Below are positions 53,045 through 62,554 of a stretch of 64,000 nucleotides of DNA, in pieces (position 1 is the stretch's first letter; each line of letters opens with the position of its first letter). The notes below the pieces were generated by a model. That model saw only the letters and a list, made by a program, of their open reading frames with translations. It was not told the origin of the DNA and searched no databases. Source of the DNA: Microbulbifer pacificus. Its GTDB lineage: Bacteria; Pseudomonadota; Gammaproteobacteria; Pseudomonadales; Cellvibrionaceae. The position numbers and the translations under genes are program-made. Location: assembly GCF_002959965.1 (NCBI RefSeq), contig NZ_PREV01000026.1, positions 193,501-257,500 of the forward strand, given 5' to 3'.

Positions 53045-55474
53045 ATGAAGCCACATTCCCTGCCCGCGCGATTTGCCCTACTGACCCTGACCGCTGCTCT
53101 GGCCGCCTGTGGTGGTGGCGGCAGCGGTGGTTCCAGCAACGACCAGCCGCCACAAGGCGGGGGCGAAACACAGCAGGACACGCGACCAGATAAGTTCGCC
53201 TTTACCGCCGTCTCCGATGCCGAAATGGGCACCATCTACACGTCCGATGCCATTACTGTCTCCGGCATTAACGCAGCGGCCAATATCAGCGTTAGTGGTG
53301 GCGAGTACTCGGTAAACAATGGGGATTTCACCAGTGACGCGGGTACCGTGAATAACGGGGACACCGTCTCCGTTCGCATCACCACCAGTACCGAATACAG
53401 CACCGCCGTCACTGCGTCACTCACTATTGGCGGCGTAAACGCAGACTACTCGGTGACAACCATGGCAGAGCCTGTGGAACCCGAGCCCCCAACTGGTGAT
53501 GTGGTAAAAATAGACTTCAACCTGAATATGCGTCACACAGTCGGCGGGGAGTCAAAATTTGATCGGCGTAAGTTTATTACCGTGCATGCGTCAAACACCG
53601 AGAACGATTGGTTTGGTAGCAACTCACAAAGTGCTGGCGCCCCCAATGATGACCCGGATCTTATGACCAGCTTTCTGGAAGGTTATGATGTGTATTTCGG
53701 GCGCGATACCGGCGGTATGAAATGGCAATTAAGCCAGCTTCCGGAAGATGGCACCCGTCCCGGCTTTATTGACGAAGGAGCAGCATCCACCAACGGCGGC
53801 AATGCACGCTGGAACTACACCGAAGGCACGACGGCTAACGCCGCACTGGCGCGCAAGCACGAACACCGGGCAACGGACATGATTGTCGGCGGCCAGCAGC
53901 ACCCGTACTGGCCCAACGGTGACGACGTGGGCATGGGCTGGTCATTCTCCCAAACCGACACTGAAGAGGAACCACTGGGCACAGCGGTCGGCCACTATAT
54001 GGCGAACTACCTGTACGAGTATTTCAATCGCGGTAGCAATGACAGCTACGGCCAACCGAAGCCCGTATTTCTGGAAGTAATGAACGAGCCGCTCTATGAC
54101 CTCGTTGACTATCCGAAAAATAAAGACGCTGGTACCACACCGGAAGACGTATTCAAGTTCCATAATGCAGTCGCGAATGAAGTGCGAGCCTACCGGGATC
54201 AGTGGGGCCTGGCCTCCCACGACAATGTACTAATCGGCGGCTATACCGTGGCTTTCCCGGACTTTGAAAAGGACAATTTCAACCGCTGGGAAGAACGGGA
54301 CAAACTGTTTATTGATATCGCCGGTGCAAACATGGACTTTCTGTCCGTGCATTTTTATGACTTCCCAGCATTCCAGGGTACCCGGCAACTCCGCCGCGGC
54401 AGCAATGTGGAAGCCACCTTCGATATGCTCGAACAGTACAGCATAATGGTCACCGGCGAGCGCAAACCCTTCGTGGTTTCCGAAATTGGTGCCACTGTGC
54501 ACAGCATGATGAATGATCCCTGGAGTCCGGAGCGAGACGGCTACAAACTGCGTGCCCTTAACGGTCTGACCATGAATATGCTGGAGCGCCCGGACCAGAT
54601 CCTCAAATCCATTCCGTTTGTCACCATCAAAGCCGAATGGGGGCGCACAGAAGTGCCCTACACCAATCGACTGATGCGCCAAAAGTTTGAAGCCGCAGGA
54701 GAAACTGGTGATGCCTGGATTTACACAGAGTTAGTAAAATTTTACCAACTCTGGTCCGACGTAAAAGGCACCCGGATAGACAGCTGGGCCAGCGACCTGG
54801 ATATTCAGGTAAACGCCTATGTAGACGATAAAACGGCCTACTTGGTGCTAAATAACCTGGAACAGGAAAACACCGAGCTAAACCTGGCGGCGCTGGGCAC
54901 CGATGGAAACAGCCTGCAAAGTGTCACCCTCAAAGAACTCTATTACGACGCGGACGGCAAGCCGGTACTGGATATAAGTGACAGTACAGAACTGCCACAA
55001 ATGTACACACTGCAGTCCGAAGCAACGACCATTCTGCAATTGACTTACACCAACCCCATTACCATTGATGGCGATGGCACAGAAACAAAATACTACGCCG
55101 ATACATACAAACAGCCCATCACTGCCGATGCCAAGTTGCAGTTCGCGATCAACGACGTAGTGGTTGGCGATGCTGGTGAAGCGGTACTACGCCTGGGCAT
55201 TGGCCGCGAGCATGGAAAATCCCTGACACCGAGCGTTACAGTGAACGGCAATGCGCTCACCGTACCGGAAGATTACCAGGGGTACGATCAGTACTACGGG
55301 GGTAAAGGCCGCGCACAGTTCTTTGGAGTACTCGAAATTCCCGTGGATCTCGAATACCTGAATGAGGACAACACCGTAGAAATCGTGTTTGAGGACGAGG
55401 GGGGCTTTGTAAGTACGGCAACACTACAGGTATTCAATACCTCCTCAGCACTCGTGCGCGGCGCCCGTGAATAA
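53045..55474 (+). CDS. GH86 beta-agarase/porphyranase, lipoprotein
   Basis: An 809-residue GH86 enzyme. Lipobox LAAC is followed by a GGGGSGG spacer, then an Ig-like module (about residues 48-140; repeated VSGGEYSVN pattern seen in many secreted proteins of marine bacteria), a catalytic barrel (about 150-560) and C-terminal beta domains. Predicted acid/base is Glu348 (VMNEPLYD) and nucleophile Glu480 (VVSEIGA). GH86 members cut agarose or porphyran internally; the adjacent sulfatases leave both open. It is monocistronic, with its own operator and terminator. Confidence 0.92.
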   Translation: MKPHSLPARFALLTLTAALAACGGGGSGGSSNDQPPQGGGETQQDTRPDKFAFTAVSDAEMGTIYTSDAITVSGINAAANISVSGGEYSVNNGDFTSDAGTVNNGDTVSVRITTSTEYSTAVTASLTIGGVNADYSVTTMAEPVEPEPPTGDVVKIDFNLNMRHTVGGESKFDRRKFITVHASNTENDWFGSNSQSAGAPNDDPDLMTSFLEGYDVYFGRDTGGMKWQLSQLPEDGTRPGFIDEGAASTNGGNARWNYTEGTTANAALARKHEHRATDMIVGGQQHPYWPNGDDVGMGWSFSQTDTEEEPLGTAVGHYMANYLYEYFNRGSNDSYGQPKPVFLEVMNEPLYDLVDYPKNKDAGTTPEDVFKFHNAVANEVRAYRDQWGLASHDNVLIGGYTVAFPDFEKDNFNRWEERDKLFIDIAGANMDFLSVHFYDFPAFQGTRQLRRGSNVEATFDMLEQYSIMVTGERKPFVVSEIGATVHSMMNDPWSPERDGYKLRALNGLTMNMLERPDQILKSIPFVTIKAEWGRTEVPYTNRLMRQKFEAAGETGDAWIYTELVKFYQLWSDVKGTRIDSWASDLDIQVNAYVDDKTAYLVLNNLEQENTELNLAALGTDGNSLQSVTLKELYYDADGKPVLDISDSTELPQMYTLQSEATTILQLTYTNPITIDGDGTETKYYADTYKQPITADAKLQFAINDVVVGDAGEAVLRLGIGREHGKSLTPSVTVNGNALTVPEDYQGYDQYYGGKGRAQFFGVLEIPVDLEYLNEDNTVEIVFEDEGGFVSTATLQVFNTSSALVRGARE

Positions 55475-55531
55475 TTCAAATTTATAAACAAAAACAACTA
55501 CGAGCTTTTTCAGCTTTCTTTTCACCTTCTT

Positions 55532-55566
55532 CAGGCCGGTGGCCTCCTACCCCGGCCTGTTTTTTA
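55532..55566 (+). terminator. Terminator of the first GH86 gene
   Basis: Stem CAGGCCGG / CCGGCCTG with a 12-base loop followed by seven Ts. Confidence 0.88.
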
Positions 55567-55660
55567 TTCCCCCTCCACTTCTCGAGAACTAGAGGCAGTT
55601 CTCATCCCCGCAAAAAACATGGGCGAATTCCACGACAATTCCAACCAGACATATTGTCGA

Positions 55661-55670
55661 TTGTTAACAG
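55661..55670. promoter_or_regulatory. TTGTTAACAG operator, second GH86
   Basis: One base from the palindrome; its flanks ATTGTCGATTGTTAACAGTTTA match the site between dgoK and the GntR gene over about 20 bases, which marks these two as a subtype. Confidence 0.6.
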
Positions 55671-55879
55671 TTTATTGTTTAATAAATGTGACGGCAGATA
55701 TAACGCTAACAAGCGCCGCACTCCCGAACCATTCATAACAAACGGTTTTCGCGGCAACTGCAGTCGATCTGGAGCCACTCACTGTGTGCTCCGCCATTCC
55801 GAGGTACCGGCGGAACGCCTGAGCGGTTCAAAAATAATAACGACACCCGATGTACCGTGTCTCAATCTCGGAGCAAGCG

Positions 55880-58800
55880 ATGAAACTCCCCTACCCCAGG
55901 CGCCCACTGGCACTGGCACAATCTGTGCTGGCCGCTGGTATCGCCTTCAGTACGGCAGCGACTGCGGCGGATTACCGCATCGAGGCGGAAGCCTTCAATA
56001 GCGTAGGCGGCACCTACGCCGATGGACAGCCGCAAAAAATCAGTGTTTACACTGTAAACGGCGTAACCGCCATCAACTACGTCAACAAAGGCGACTACGC
56101 CGAGTACTCCCTGCAAGTCGCCGAAGCGGGTACGTACAACCTACAGTACCTGATTGGTACCAGCGTAGCCTCCGGTGCGGAAATTGATTTCCAGATCGGC
56201 ACTGGGTCCAGCTGGACCTCGCTGGTTAAAAAATCCGTTCCCGTAGGCCACTGGGATAACTTCCAGCCTCTCGATGCCGGTAACATTTCCCTGCCGGAAG
56301 GCACAGTCAATCTGCGCGTGGTCGGCTCTGGCAGTAACAACTGGCAGTGGAACCTGGACGCATTGGAGCTGACCCAGGTCAACACCGGTGGCGGTTCCAG
56401 TAGCAGTTCCAGTAGCGGCGGCAGCAGCAGTGGCGGTGGTAGCTTCGACCTTACTGTGGAAGCAGAGAGCTTCTCCCAGGTCGGTGGTACTTATGCCGAT
56501 GGCCAACCGCAAAAAATCAGCGTTTACTCCGTAAACGGTGCGACGGCGATCAACTACGTCAACAAAGGCGACTATGCGGAATACACCATTTCCGTTCCCC
56601 AGGCCGGCGACTACGACTTGACCTATTTCGCAGGCACCGCGATTAACGGCGGCCGCATTGATTTCCAGCACAACAGCGGTGGCAACTGGCAGACTCTGGC
56701 ACAAACCAGTGTCCCCAACACCGGTTGGGATAACTTCCAGGCGCTGGCCGGTGGCCGTGTCTATCTGCCCCAGGGCACTCAGCAGATTCGCGTGTACGGC
56801 GGTGGCGCCCACGACTGGCAGTGGAACCTGGATCGCTTTGAGTTGAGCTATGACAGCGCGGGCTCCGGCTCCAGCGGCGGCTCATCGTCCAGCTCTTCCA
56901 GTTCTTCTTCCAGCTCAAGCTCATCCAGTAGCTCCAGCTCCTCTGGTGGTAGCAGCTCAAGCTCTTCGTCCTCCAGTTCGTCTAGCTCGTCCTCAAGTTC
57001 CGGCGGCTCCAGTTCCGGCGGCAGCAGTCCCGGTAACGGCAGCCCCGTTTCCGGCACCTTCACGTTGCAGGCGGAAGCGGCGCATGCAGTGGGTGGCGAG
57101 ATAGATACCTACGCCATCAACGGCGGCACGGCGGTGAACTACTTCAATAGTGGCGACTATCTCGAGTACAACCTGACACTGGATCAATCCGGTCTGTATC
57201 GCCCGAAGTATTTTGTCGGCACCGCCAACACTTCGGGCACTGCGGTTGGCTTGATGGCGACTGACCACGAAGGCGAGTTGGTAGTTAAAAATACTACCGA
57301 CGTCCAAAGTCAGGGCGACTGGGACACGTTCTATCTGCTCAATGCCTCCAGTGAAGTCAACCTGTTTGCCGGTGACCTCACCATCCGTATTTACGGTGCG
57401 GGCAGCCAGGACTTCCAGTTCAATATCGACTACGCGACTTTTGAACGTGTGGGCGACGCGGATCTGGCACTCGATGGCGACGGCGACGGCACCCCGGATG
57501 TATCCGACCAGTGCCCGAGTACCGACCCGGCGGAAACGGCCAACAGCGTAGGCTGTGCGCCTTCTCAGCTGGATACCGATGAAGATGGCATTACCGACAA
57601 CCTGGATCAGTGCCCCACGACTGCGGCCGGTGAATTTGTCAACGCCGTTGGCTGTGCCAGCCCGGGGGGTGACGATGACGACTTCGACGGTGTGATGAAT
57701 AGCGCTGACCAATGCGCCAATACCCCGTTCGGCCAGAATGTTGATCCGTCCGGTTGTAGCGGTTTTGCCGACAGCGACAACGACGGCATTGCCAACAGCG
57801 TAGACAACTGCCCGGCCACACCCGCGGGGGCGTTTGTCAACGAGTCGGGTTGCTCCGCTTCGCAAGTAGGCAACAGCAATAGCGCAACGGTAACCGTCAA
57901 CGCCAACATCAAGCACAGTGTGAACGGCGTGTCTGACTTCGGGCGCAATCGCCATATCACTGCGCACACCACCATTTACGAGAAAGATTGGGACGGCCAC
58001 GCCGACAAACTCAATTACCTCGTAAATACCCTGGACGTTACCCTGGGTCGTGATAACGGTACGGCCTCGTGGAAATTCCGTGATACCAAAGAGGATCCAA
58101 ACAAGCCAAGCTGGCCCGATATGGATTACATGGTGGACCGTGGACAGGAACTGCGTGAACTGTACGAAGGCAATCCCTTCTACAAGCGCTTCGATGCGGA
58201 AAGCACCGAGCTGATCGCCGGCACCAATCCGCACCCCACTTACCCCACATTGAGCTGGTACGAAAATGGCAAAACCTGGCACAACTGGCAGCCGATGACC
58301 ATCGAGACTTCTGCTGCCTGGATGGGCCAGTACATGAAACACTACTACGCCAACTCCAGTAACGGTTATCTCGGCGATCCAATGCCGAAATACTGGGAAG
58401 TGATCAATGAACCGGACATGGAAATGAAAACTGGTAAGTTCATGGTCACCAACCAAGAAGCATTGTGGGAATACCACAATCTGGTAGCCCAGGAAATTCG
58501 TTCCAAACTGGGTAACGAAGCGCCCATGATTGGTGGTATGACCTGGGGCCAGCACGACTTCTACCGTCGCGATGGTATCTCTCGCTATGGAGACAATGCG
58601 TACGATCAGTGGATCACCGCAGAAGACCCTGCCGAAGAAGCCGCAGCGGAAGAGTTTTTCCGCAATGCGATGGCCACTACGGTGGATGATACCCGTGCAC
58701 AGGATTGGTATCAGTGGGACGTAATGTGGAAAGGCTTTATGGACGCCGCCGGTCACAACATGGATTTCTACGCAGTACACGTCTACGACTGGCCAGGTGT

Positions 58801-59956
58801 CTCAGATGATTCTACGTCACGCCTGCGTCGCAACGGCCATCTGCCCGCCATGCTCGACATGATGGAATGGTACGATGTGTACAAAAACGGGCAATCTAAT
58901 CGCAAACCGATTGTGCTGTCGGAATACGGTTCGGTACAGGGCGGCTGGGACACCCTTGCCCACCACCCGCGATTCGAATCGGAAGTATTGAAGTCCTTCA
59001 ACGCCATGCTGATGCAGATTCTGGATCGCCCGGACTACGTCATCAAGTCGATGCCATTCACACCGGCAAAACCTCTGTGGGGTTACTATCCGGGTGGTTG
59101 CGGCTATGAAGAACCGCGTACCTGTTCCGCAGCCTACCACTACAGCCTGTTGATCGAGCCGGTACTCAACCAGGGGAACTGGCAGTGGTCTGACTACATT
59201 AAGTTTTTCGAACTGTGGGCAGATGTAGATGGTACTCGGGTCGATAGTGTTTCCAGCGACGCCGACGTTCAAGTTCAGTCTTATGTCGATGGCAATGAAC
59301 TGTTCGTAATCGTCAATAACCTGGAAACCGTAGACACCACCGTAAACCTGGACGTAGCCGGCCTGGGCGGCGCGCAGCTGCAGAATGTTGAAATGCGCAA
59401 TATGCGTTTCGATAGCGGCTCAGATACCCATGTCGATCGCCAGCATATGAAGCAAATGCCGAGCAACCTGACGCTCGCTGCAAATGCAACTGTTGTGCTG
59501 CGCTACACTCTGGGCAACAACATCGCTGTTAATCAGTCCATGAACGAGAAGAAGTACTTCGGTAACAGTGTCAGCGGTGGAACCGAACCACACCGTATCT
59601 CTGTCGCCGGTGGAGCAAAAACTCTGCAGGTTAACAACGTGACTGTTCCTGCAGGTTACGCAGAAGCGCAACTGCGCCTCACCGTGGCACTCTACCCTGG
59701 TGAAGACGACTCTCCAGACAGCATGCTGCAAATCGATAGCCTGACGATCAATGGCCAGACCGTTGAAACACCGCTGGACTGGCGTGGACGCAAGCAGAAC
59801 TCTACCGAGCGTTACTTCAACACCCTGGAGATTCCCGTTCCGACTGACGTACTGCAGGCCAACAACACCATCAGCGTCGACTTCCGACACAATGGTGAGT
59901 TGACCGTCGCCAACCTGGTTGTCAAAGACTACAGCACCGTGCCGGTGCGCAACTAA
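55880..59956 (+). CDS. Multimodular GH86 agarase with three CBM6 and thrombospondin type-3 repeats
   Basis: A 1358-residue secreted enzyme. In order: signal peptide (cut near ATAA, about residue 30), CBM6 (31-166), short Ser/Gly linker, CBM6 (189-325), a long Ser-rich linker (about 329-390), a third more divergent CBM6 (393-527), four thrombospondin type-3 calcium repeats (528-664; DGDGDGTPD, DTDEDGITD and similar), and GH86 (669 to the end). Predicted acid/base is Glu844 (VINEPDME), nucleophile Glu1015 (VLSEYGS). CBM6 modules bind agarose chains. The start at 55880 has GGAG 6 bases ahead. Similar architectures are known in Microbulbifer and Saccharophagus. Confidence 0.93.
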   Translation: MKLPYPRRPLALAQSVLAAGIAFSTAATAADYRIEAEAFNSVGGTYADGQPQKISVYTVNGVTAINYVNKGDYAEYSLQVAEAGTYNLQYLIGTSVASGAEIDFQIGTGSSWTSLVKKSVPVGHWDNFQPLDAGNISLPEGTVNLRVVGSGSNNWQWNLDALELTQVNTGGGSSSSSSSGGSSSGGGSFDLTVEAESFSQVGGTYADGQPQKISVYSVNGATAINYVNKGDYAEYTISVPQAGDYDLTYFAGTAINGGRIDFQHNSGGNWQTLAQTSVPNTGWDNFQALAGGRVYLPQGTQQIRVYGGGAHDWQWNLDRFELSYDSAGSGSSGGSSSSSSSSSSSSSSSSSSSSSGGSSSSSSSSSSSSSSSSSGGSSSGGSSPGNGSPVSGTFTLQAEAAHAVGGEIDTYAINGGTAVNYFNSGDYLEYNLTLDQSGLYRPKYFVGTANTSGTAVGLMATDHEGELVVKNTTDVQSQGDWDTFYLLNASSEVNLFAGDLTIRIYGAGSQDFQFNIDYATFERVGDADLALDGDGDGTPDVSDQCPSTDPAETANSVGCAPSQLDTDEDGITDNLDQCPTTAAGEFVNAVGCASPGGDDDDFDGVMNSADQCANTPFGQNVDPSGCSGFADSDNDGIANSVDNCPATPAGAFVNESGCSASQVGNSNSATVTVNANIKHSVNGVSDFGRNRHITAHTTIYEKDWDGHADKLNYLVNTLDVTLGRDNGTASWKFRDTKEDPNKPSWPDMDYMVDRGQELRELYEGNPFYKRFDAESTELIAGTNPHPTYPTLSWYENGKTWHNWQPMTIETSAAWMGQYMKHYYANSSNGYLGDPMPKYWEVINEPDMEMKTGKFMVTNQEALWEYHNLVAQEIRSKLGNEAPMIGGMTWGQHDFYRRDGISRYGDNAYDQWITAEDPAEEAAAEEFFRNAMATTVDDTRAQDWYQWDVMWKGFMDAAGHNMDFYAVHVYDWPGVSDDSTSRLRRNGHLPAMLDMMEWYDVYKNGQSNRKPIVLSEYGSVQGGWDTLAHHPRFESEVLKSFNAMLMQILDRPDYVIKSMPFTPAKPLWGYYPGGCGYEEPRTCSAAYHYSLLIEPVLNQGNWQWSDYIKFFELWADVDGTRVDSVSSDADVQVQSYVDGNELFVIVNNLETVDTTVNLDVAGLGGAQLQNVEMRNMRFDSGSDTHVDRQHMKQMPSNLTLAANATVVLRYTLGNNIAVNQSMNEKKYFGNSVSGGTEPHRISVAGGAKTLQVNNVTVPAGYAEAQLRLTVALYPGEDDSPDSMLQIDSLTINGQTVETPLDWRGRKQNSTERYFNTLEIPVPTDVLQANNTISVDFRHNGELTVANLVVKDYSTVPVRN
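55970..56850 (+). repeat. Duplicated CBM6 coding segment
   Basis: The first two CBM6 modules are tandem copies. The stretch coding VGGTYADGQPQKISVY, then AINYVNKGDYAEY, is nearly identical in protein (about 55990-56106 against 56476-56586) with mostly synonymous DNA differences. This points to an old but conserved internal duplication. Confidence 0.85.
56863..57050 (+). repeat. Low-complexity Ser/Gly codon tract
   Basis: Nearly 190 bases of AGC/TCC/TCT/GGC codons encode a linker of about 60 Ser and Gly residues, typical of Cellvibrionales carbohydrases. Codon choice varies, which limits slippage. Confidence 0.85.
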
Positions 59957-59982
59957 GTCTCCTTGACCCCAAGGTAAAACGA

Positions 59983-60016
59983 AAAACCCCGCCCTGGTAA
60001 CAGGGCGGGGTTTTTT
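59983..60016. terminator. Bidirectional terminator after the second GH86 gene
   Basis: Stem AAAACCCCGCCCTG / CAGGGCGGGGTTTT with GTAA loop and T-runs on both strands, serving the converging GH86 and ThuA-like genes. Confidence 0.92.
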
Positions 60017-60054
60017 AATAATCAGAAAACGTAAAACGTAGAGTTCGCCGGAAT

Positions 60055-60819
60055 TTATTCGATGCCTTTCCCAGTAGCGGCCCAGTAAATCCCCCCATAC
60101 AGGTGCGACAGAAACATAGCGTTACCGTAAGACGCGGGCAAATGGCCGAGGCCAGTATAAAATGCCCGACCTCCGTCGTATTGCTGGTACCACGCAACCG
60201 GATGGAACTCCCCCATACCGTCGGACTTCACATCACCCCATGCGGCCTGCGCCTTGTAGGTAGTCTCATCCACCGACAAAAGGTAATTCAGAGCGTCGCT
60301 GTGTTGAGGCCCGTAAGTGTAATACTCCTCCGTCCACAGGAAACGGGCGGGCATATACTCTGCACCCGGAAAGCCCGCCTCCAGCACATCCACTTTCGCG
60401 GACTGCACTGCCGGATGAATCAGAAAATTCCGCCCAACCAGGCCCCGGTACCAGGACCAGTCGTACTCGGTATCCGCCGCCGAATGCACACCTACATAGC
60501 CGTTGCCGGAGCGGATAAACGCCTGAAACGCGTCCTGTTGCCTTTCGTTCAGCACATCACCGGTGGTCAACAGAAAAACCACCACATCGAATTGCTTCAG
60601 GTTATCTGGCGTAAACGCCTCACTATCGTCCGTGTGCACCACCTCGAAATCGTGTAAACGGGAAAGTTCCGTCACCGCCGTAACCGCTGCCGGAATACTC
60701 TCGTGTTGCCAGCCCGCCGTTTTGGTAAACAGCAGCGCCTTGAACTGAGCCGCGGATACTGGATTGGCAGCCAGCAGCGCGAGTAAGGTTACCGTCCGCT
60801 TCAATGTCGACTTTCTCAT
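60055..60819 (-). CDS. ThuA-like domain protein, exported
   Basis: A 254-residue protein with a signal peptide (MRKSTLKRTVTLLALLAANP, cut at VSA) and one ThuA domain, a glutamine-amidotransferase-like fold: LLFTKTAGWQHESIP, VVFLLTTGDVLN, GYVGVHSAADTEYDW and a C-terminal YTGLGHLPASY. ThuA proteins occur beside sugar dehydrogenases and are linked to formation of 3-keto sugars, but their reaction is poorly defined. The gene follows the GMC dehydrogenase directly, so the two are one operon. GTG at 60837 is an alternative start. Confidence 0.87.
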   Translation of the reverse strand: MRKSTLKRTVTLLALLAANPVSAAQFKALLFTKTAGWQHESIPAAVTAVTELSRLHDFEVVHTDDSEAFTPDNLKQFDVVVFLLTTGDVLNERQQDAFQAFIRSGNGYVGVHSAADTEYDWSWYRGLVGRNFLIHPAVQSAKVDVLEAGFPGAEYMPARFLWTEEYYTYGPQHSDALNYLLSVDETTYKAQAAWGDVKSDGMGEFHPVAWYQQYDGGRAFYTGLGHLPASYGNAMFLSHLYGGIYWAATGKGIE

Positions 60820-60837
60820 ATTGATATTCGTAACCAC

Positions 60838-62526
60838 TCAGAGTAAACGCTGTTGCATCTGCTGATCCGCATAATCCACCGCCCGCGCGGTGAACGCCAT
60901 AAACGTGATCGAAGGGTTCACGCAGGATACAGACGAGAAGGCTGCACCATCGGTAACAAATAGATTCTTCACATCGTGACACTGGTTCCACTTATTCAGA
61001 TATGACGTTTCCACCGAATGCCCCATACAGGCGCCGCCCATTTCGTGAATGGCGCCACCGGGAGGTGCCTCACCCTCAAACGGGCGAATATTCTGTAAAC
61101 CAGCCGCTTGAAGCATTTCAGCGGCGGTGTCACTCATATCTTTCACCATGGCGCTCTCGTTTGCTCCATAGGCAACATCCGTCACCAGAATCGGCATGCC
61201 CCAACGATCTTTCTTACTGGGGTGGAGGGTAACCCGATTTTCGTACCTCGGCAGGCTCTCACCAAAACCCCACATGGTGAAATACCAGTTGCCCGGTTGA
61301 CGCACCTTCTCCTTGAATGCCTTGCCAATGCCTTTCCCGTTCTTGGCCCAGTGCCAGCCAGCGCGGCTGGCCCCGCACTGGAATCCGTACCCGCGCTCAA
61401 AGGCACCGTGCTTTTCGCGAATATTGCGGAACCGAGGAATGTACACACCACCGGGACGCCGGCCCTTGTAATAGTCTTCGAGATAGCCGGGCACCATGCC
61501 TGAGGCCCCGCCGCCGCCACAGTGATCCATAATATAGCGACCCAGCAGATCAAAGCGGTTACCAATTCCCTCCGGGAAAGTTTCAGATTTGGAATTCAGC
61601 AGTATCTGCACAGAGGCCAGGGTGGAAGCACACATAAACACCACGCGCGCGCCCACCTGCTTGCGCTCGCCACTGCGCATATCTATATAAGCAACCCCAC
61701 TGGCGCGCCCGGAATCCTGATCGTAGAGCACCTCCTGAACCTGGGCATTCGCCACCAGCGTCATATTCCCGGTGCGCTCGGCGGCCGGCAGTGCCGCAGA
61801 ATTGGACGAGTAGTAGGCACCAAATGAACAACCGCGAGGGCACTCACTACGGGCCTGGCATTGCACCCGCCCCAGTTCCAGGTGCTGCTTCTGAGGCTGC
61901 GTGAGATGCGCGACCCGCGCGGGGATAAAATGACGGTCGGGAAAGGTTTCTTCGATCTTCTTTTTCATATCCCGCTCCACCACATTGAGCGGCAATGCAG
62001 GCAGAAACTTGCCGTCCGGCAGAACATCAAGTCCTTCATAGCTTCCGGAGATTCCCACGAACGGCTCCACCCGGTCGTACCAGGGTTCGATATCCTCGTA
62101 GCGCACCGGCCAGTCGATCCCATTGCCGTCCAGCTTATTGGATTCAAAATCCAACTTGCTCCAGCGATAACTCTGGCGCCCCCAGATCAGCGACTTGCCA
62201 CCAACCGTCGCACTGCGGTACCAGATAAACGGCTTCTTCTGCTCATAGGGATGATCACGATCATTGATCAGATGATGGCGGGTATAATCGTTGTAGATAT
62301 ACATATCCTTCTGGATATGCTGCTCCGCCTTGAACTCCTCAGGAACATCCCCCCGAAATGGCATCTGCCAGGGCGCCTTGCCCTCGGTTTTATACTGCCG
62401 GTGTTTGACCATCTCGCCCCGGTCCAATACCAGGGTTTTGTAGCCCTTTTCACAAAACTCTTTCGCCGCGTAACCGCCGCTCATACCGGACCCGACGACG
62501 ATTACGTCATATTCGGTGTTGCTCAT
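60838..62526 (-). CDS. GMC-family FAD sugar dehydrogenase, large subunit
   Basis: A 562-residue GMC oxidoreductase like the catalytic subunit of gluconate 2-dehydrogenase or glucoside 3-dehydrogenase. It has the FAD site VVGSGMSGGYAAKE, ATVGGKSLIWGR, the conserved GAIHEMGGACMG, and C-terminal NPSITFMAFTARA. It has no signal peptide of its own; the neighbouring small subunit has a twin-arginine signal, so both are probably exported together. It would oxidise a free or linked sugar in the periplasm. The usual cytochrome c subunit is absent from the operon. Confidence 0.9.
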   Translation of the reverse strand: MSNTEYDVIVVGSGMSGGYAAKEFCEKGYKTLVLDRGEMVKHRQYKTEGKAPWQMPFRGDVPEEFKAEQHIQKDMYIYNDYTRHHLINDRDHPYEQKKPFIWYRSATVGGKSLIWGRQSYRWSKLDFESNKLDGNGIDWPVRYEDIEPWYDRVEPFVGISGSYEGLDVLPDGKFLPALPLNVVERDMKKKIEETFPDRHFIPARVAHLTQPQKQHLELGRVQCQARSECPRGCSFGAYYSSNSAALPAAERTGNMTLVANAQVQEVLYDQDSGRASGVAYIDMRSGERKQVGARVVFMCASTLASVQILLNSKSETFPEGIGNRFDLLGRYIMDHCGGGGASGMVPGYLEDYYKGRRPGGVYIPRFRNIREKHGAFERGYGFQCGASRAGWHWAKNGKGIGKAFKEKVRQPGNWYFTMWGFGESLPRYENRVTLHPSKKDRWGMPILVTDVAYGANESAMVKDMSDTAAEMLQAAGLQNIRPFEGEAPPGGAIHEMGGACMGHSVETSYLNKWNQCHDVKNLFVTDGAAFSSVSCVNPSITFMAFTARAVDYADQQMQQRLL

Positions 62527-62554
62527 TATTATTTTCCTTCAAACCTAAGGGGTG

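Larger units (their letters stand above)
55475..55879 (+). other. Intergenic region between the two GH86 genes
   Basis: This 405-base region contains the terminator of the first GH86 gene, an AT-rich stretch with an operator of the TTGTTAACAA family (55661), and a leader of about 210 bases for the second GH86 gene. An in-frame ATG at 55850 lacks a ribosome site. Confidence 0.6.

Noticed and set aside
56863..57050. Repetitive tract that at first looks like a repeat array
   Set aside because: It is a Ser/Gly codon tract in frame within the GH86 gene; there are no regular spacers, so not CRISPR or a satellite.
56993..58780. Antisense frame of 595 codons opposite the second GH86 gene
   Set aside because: The plus-strand protein has clear CBM6, TSP3 and GH86 motifs throughout; the antisense product has no recognisable family.
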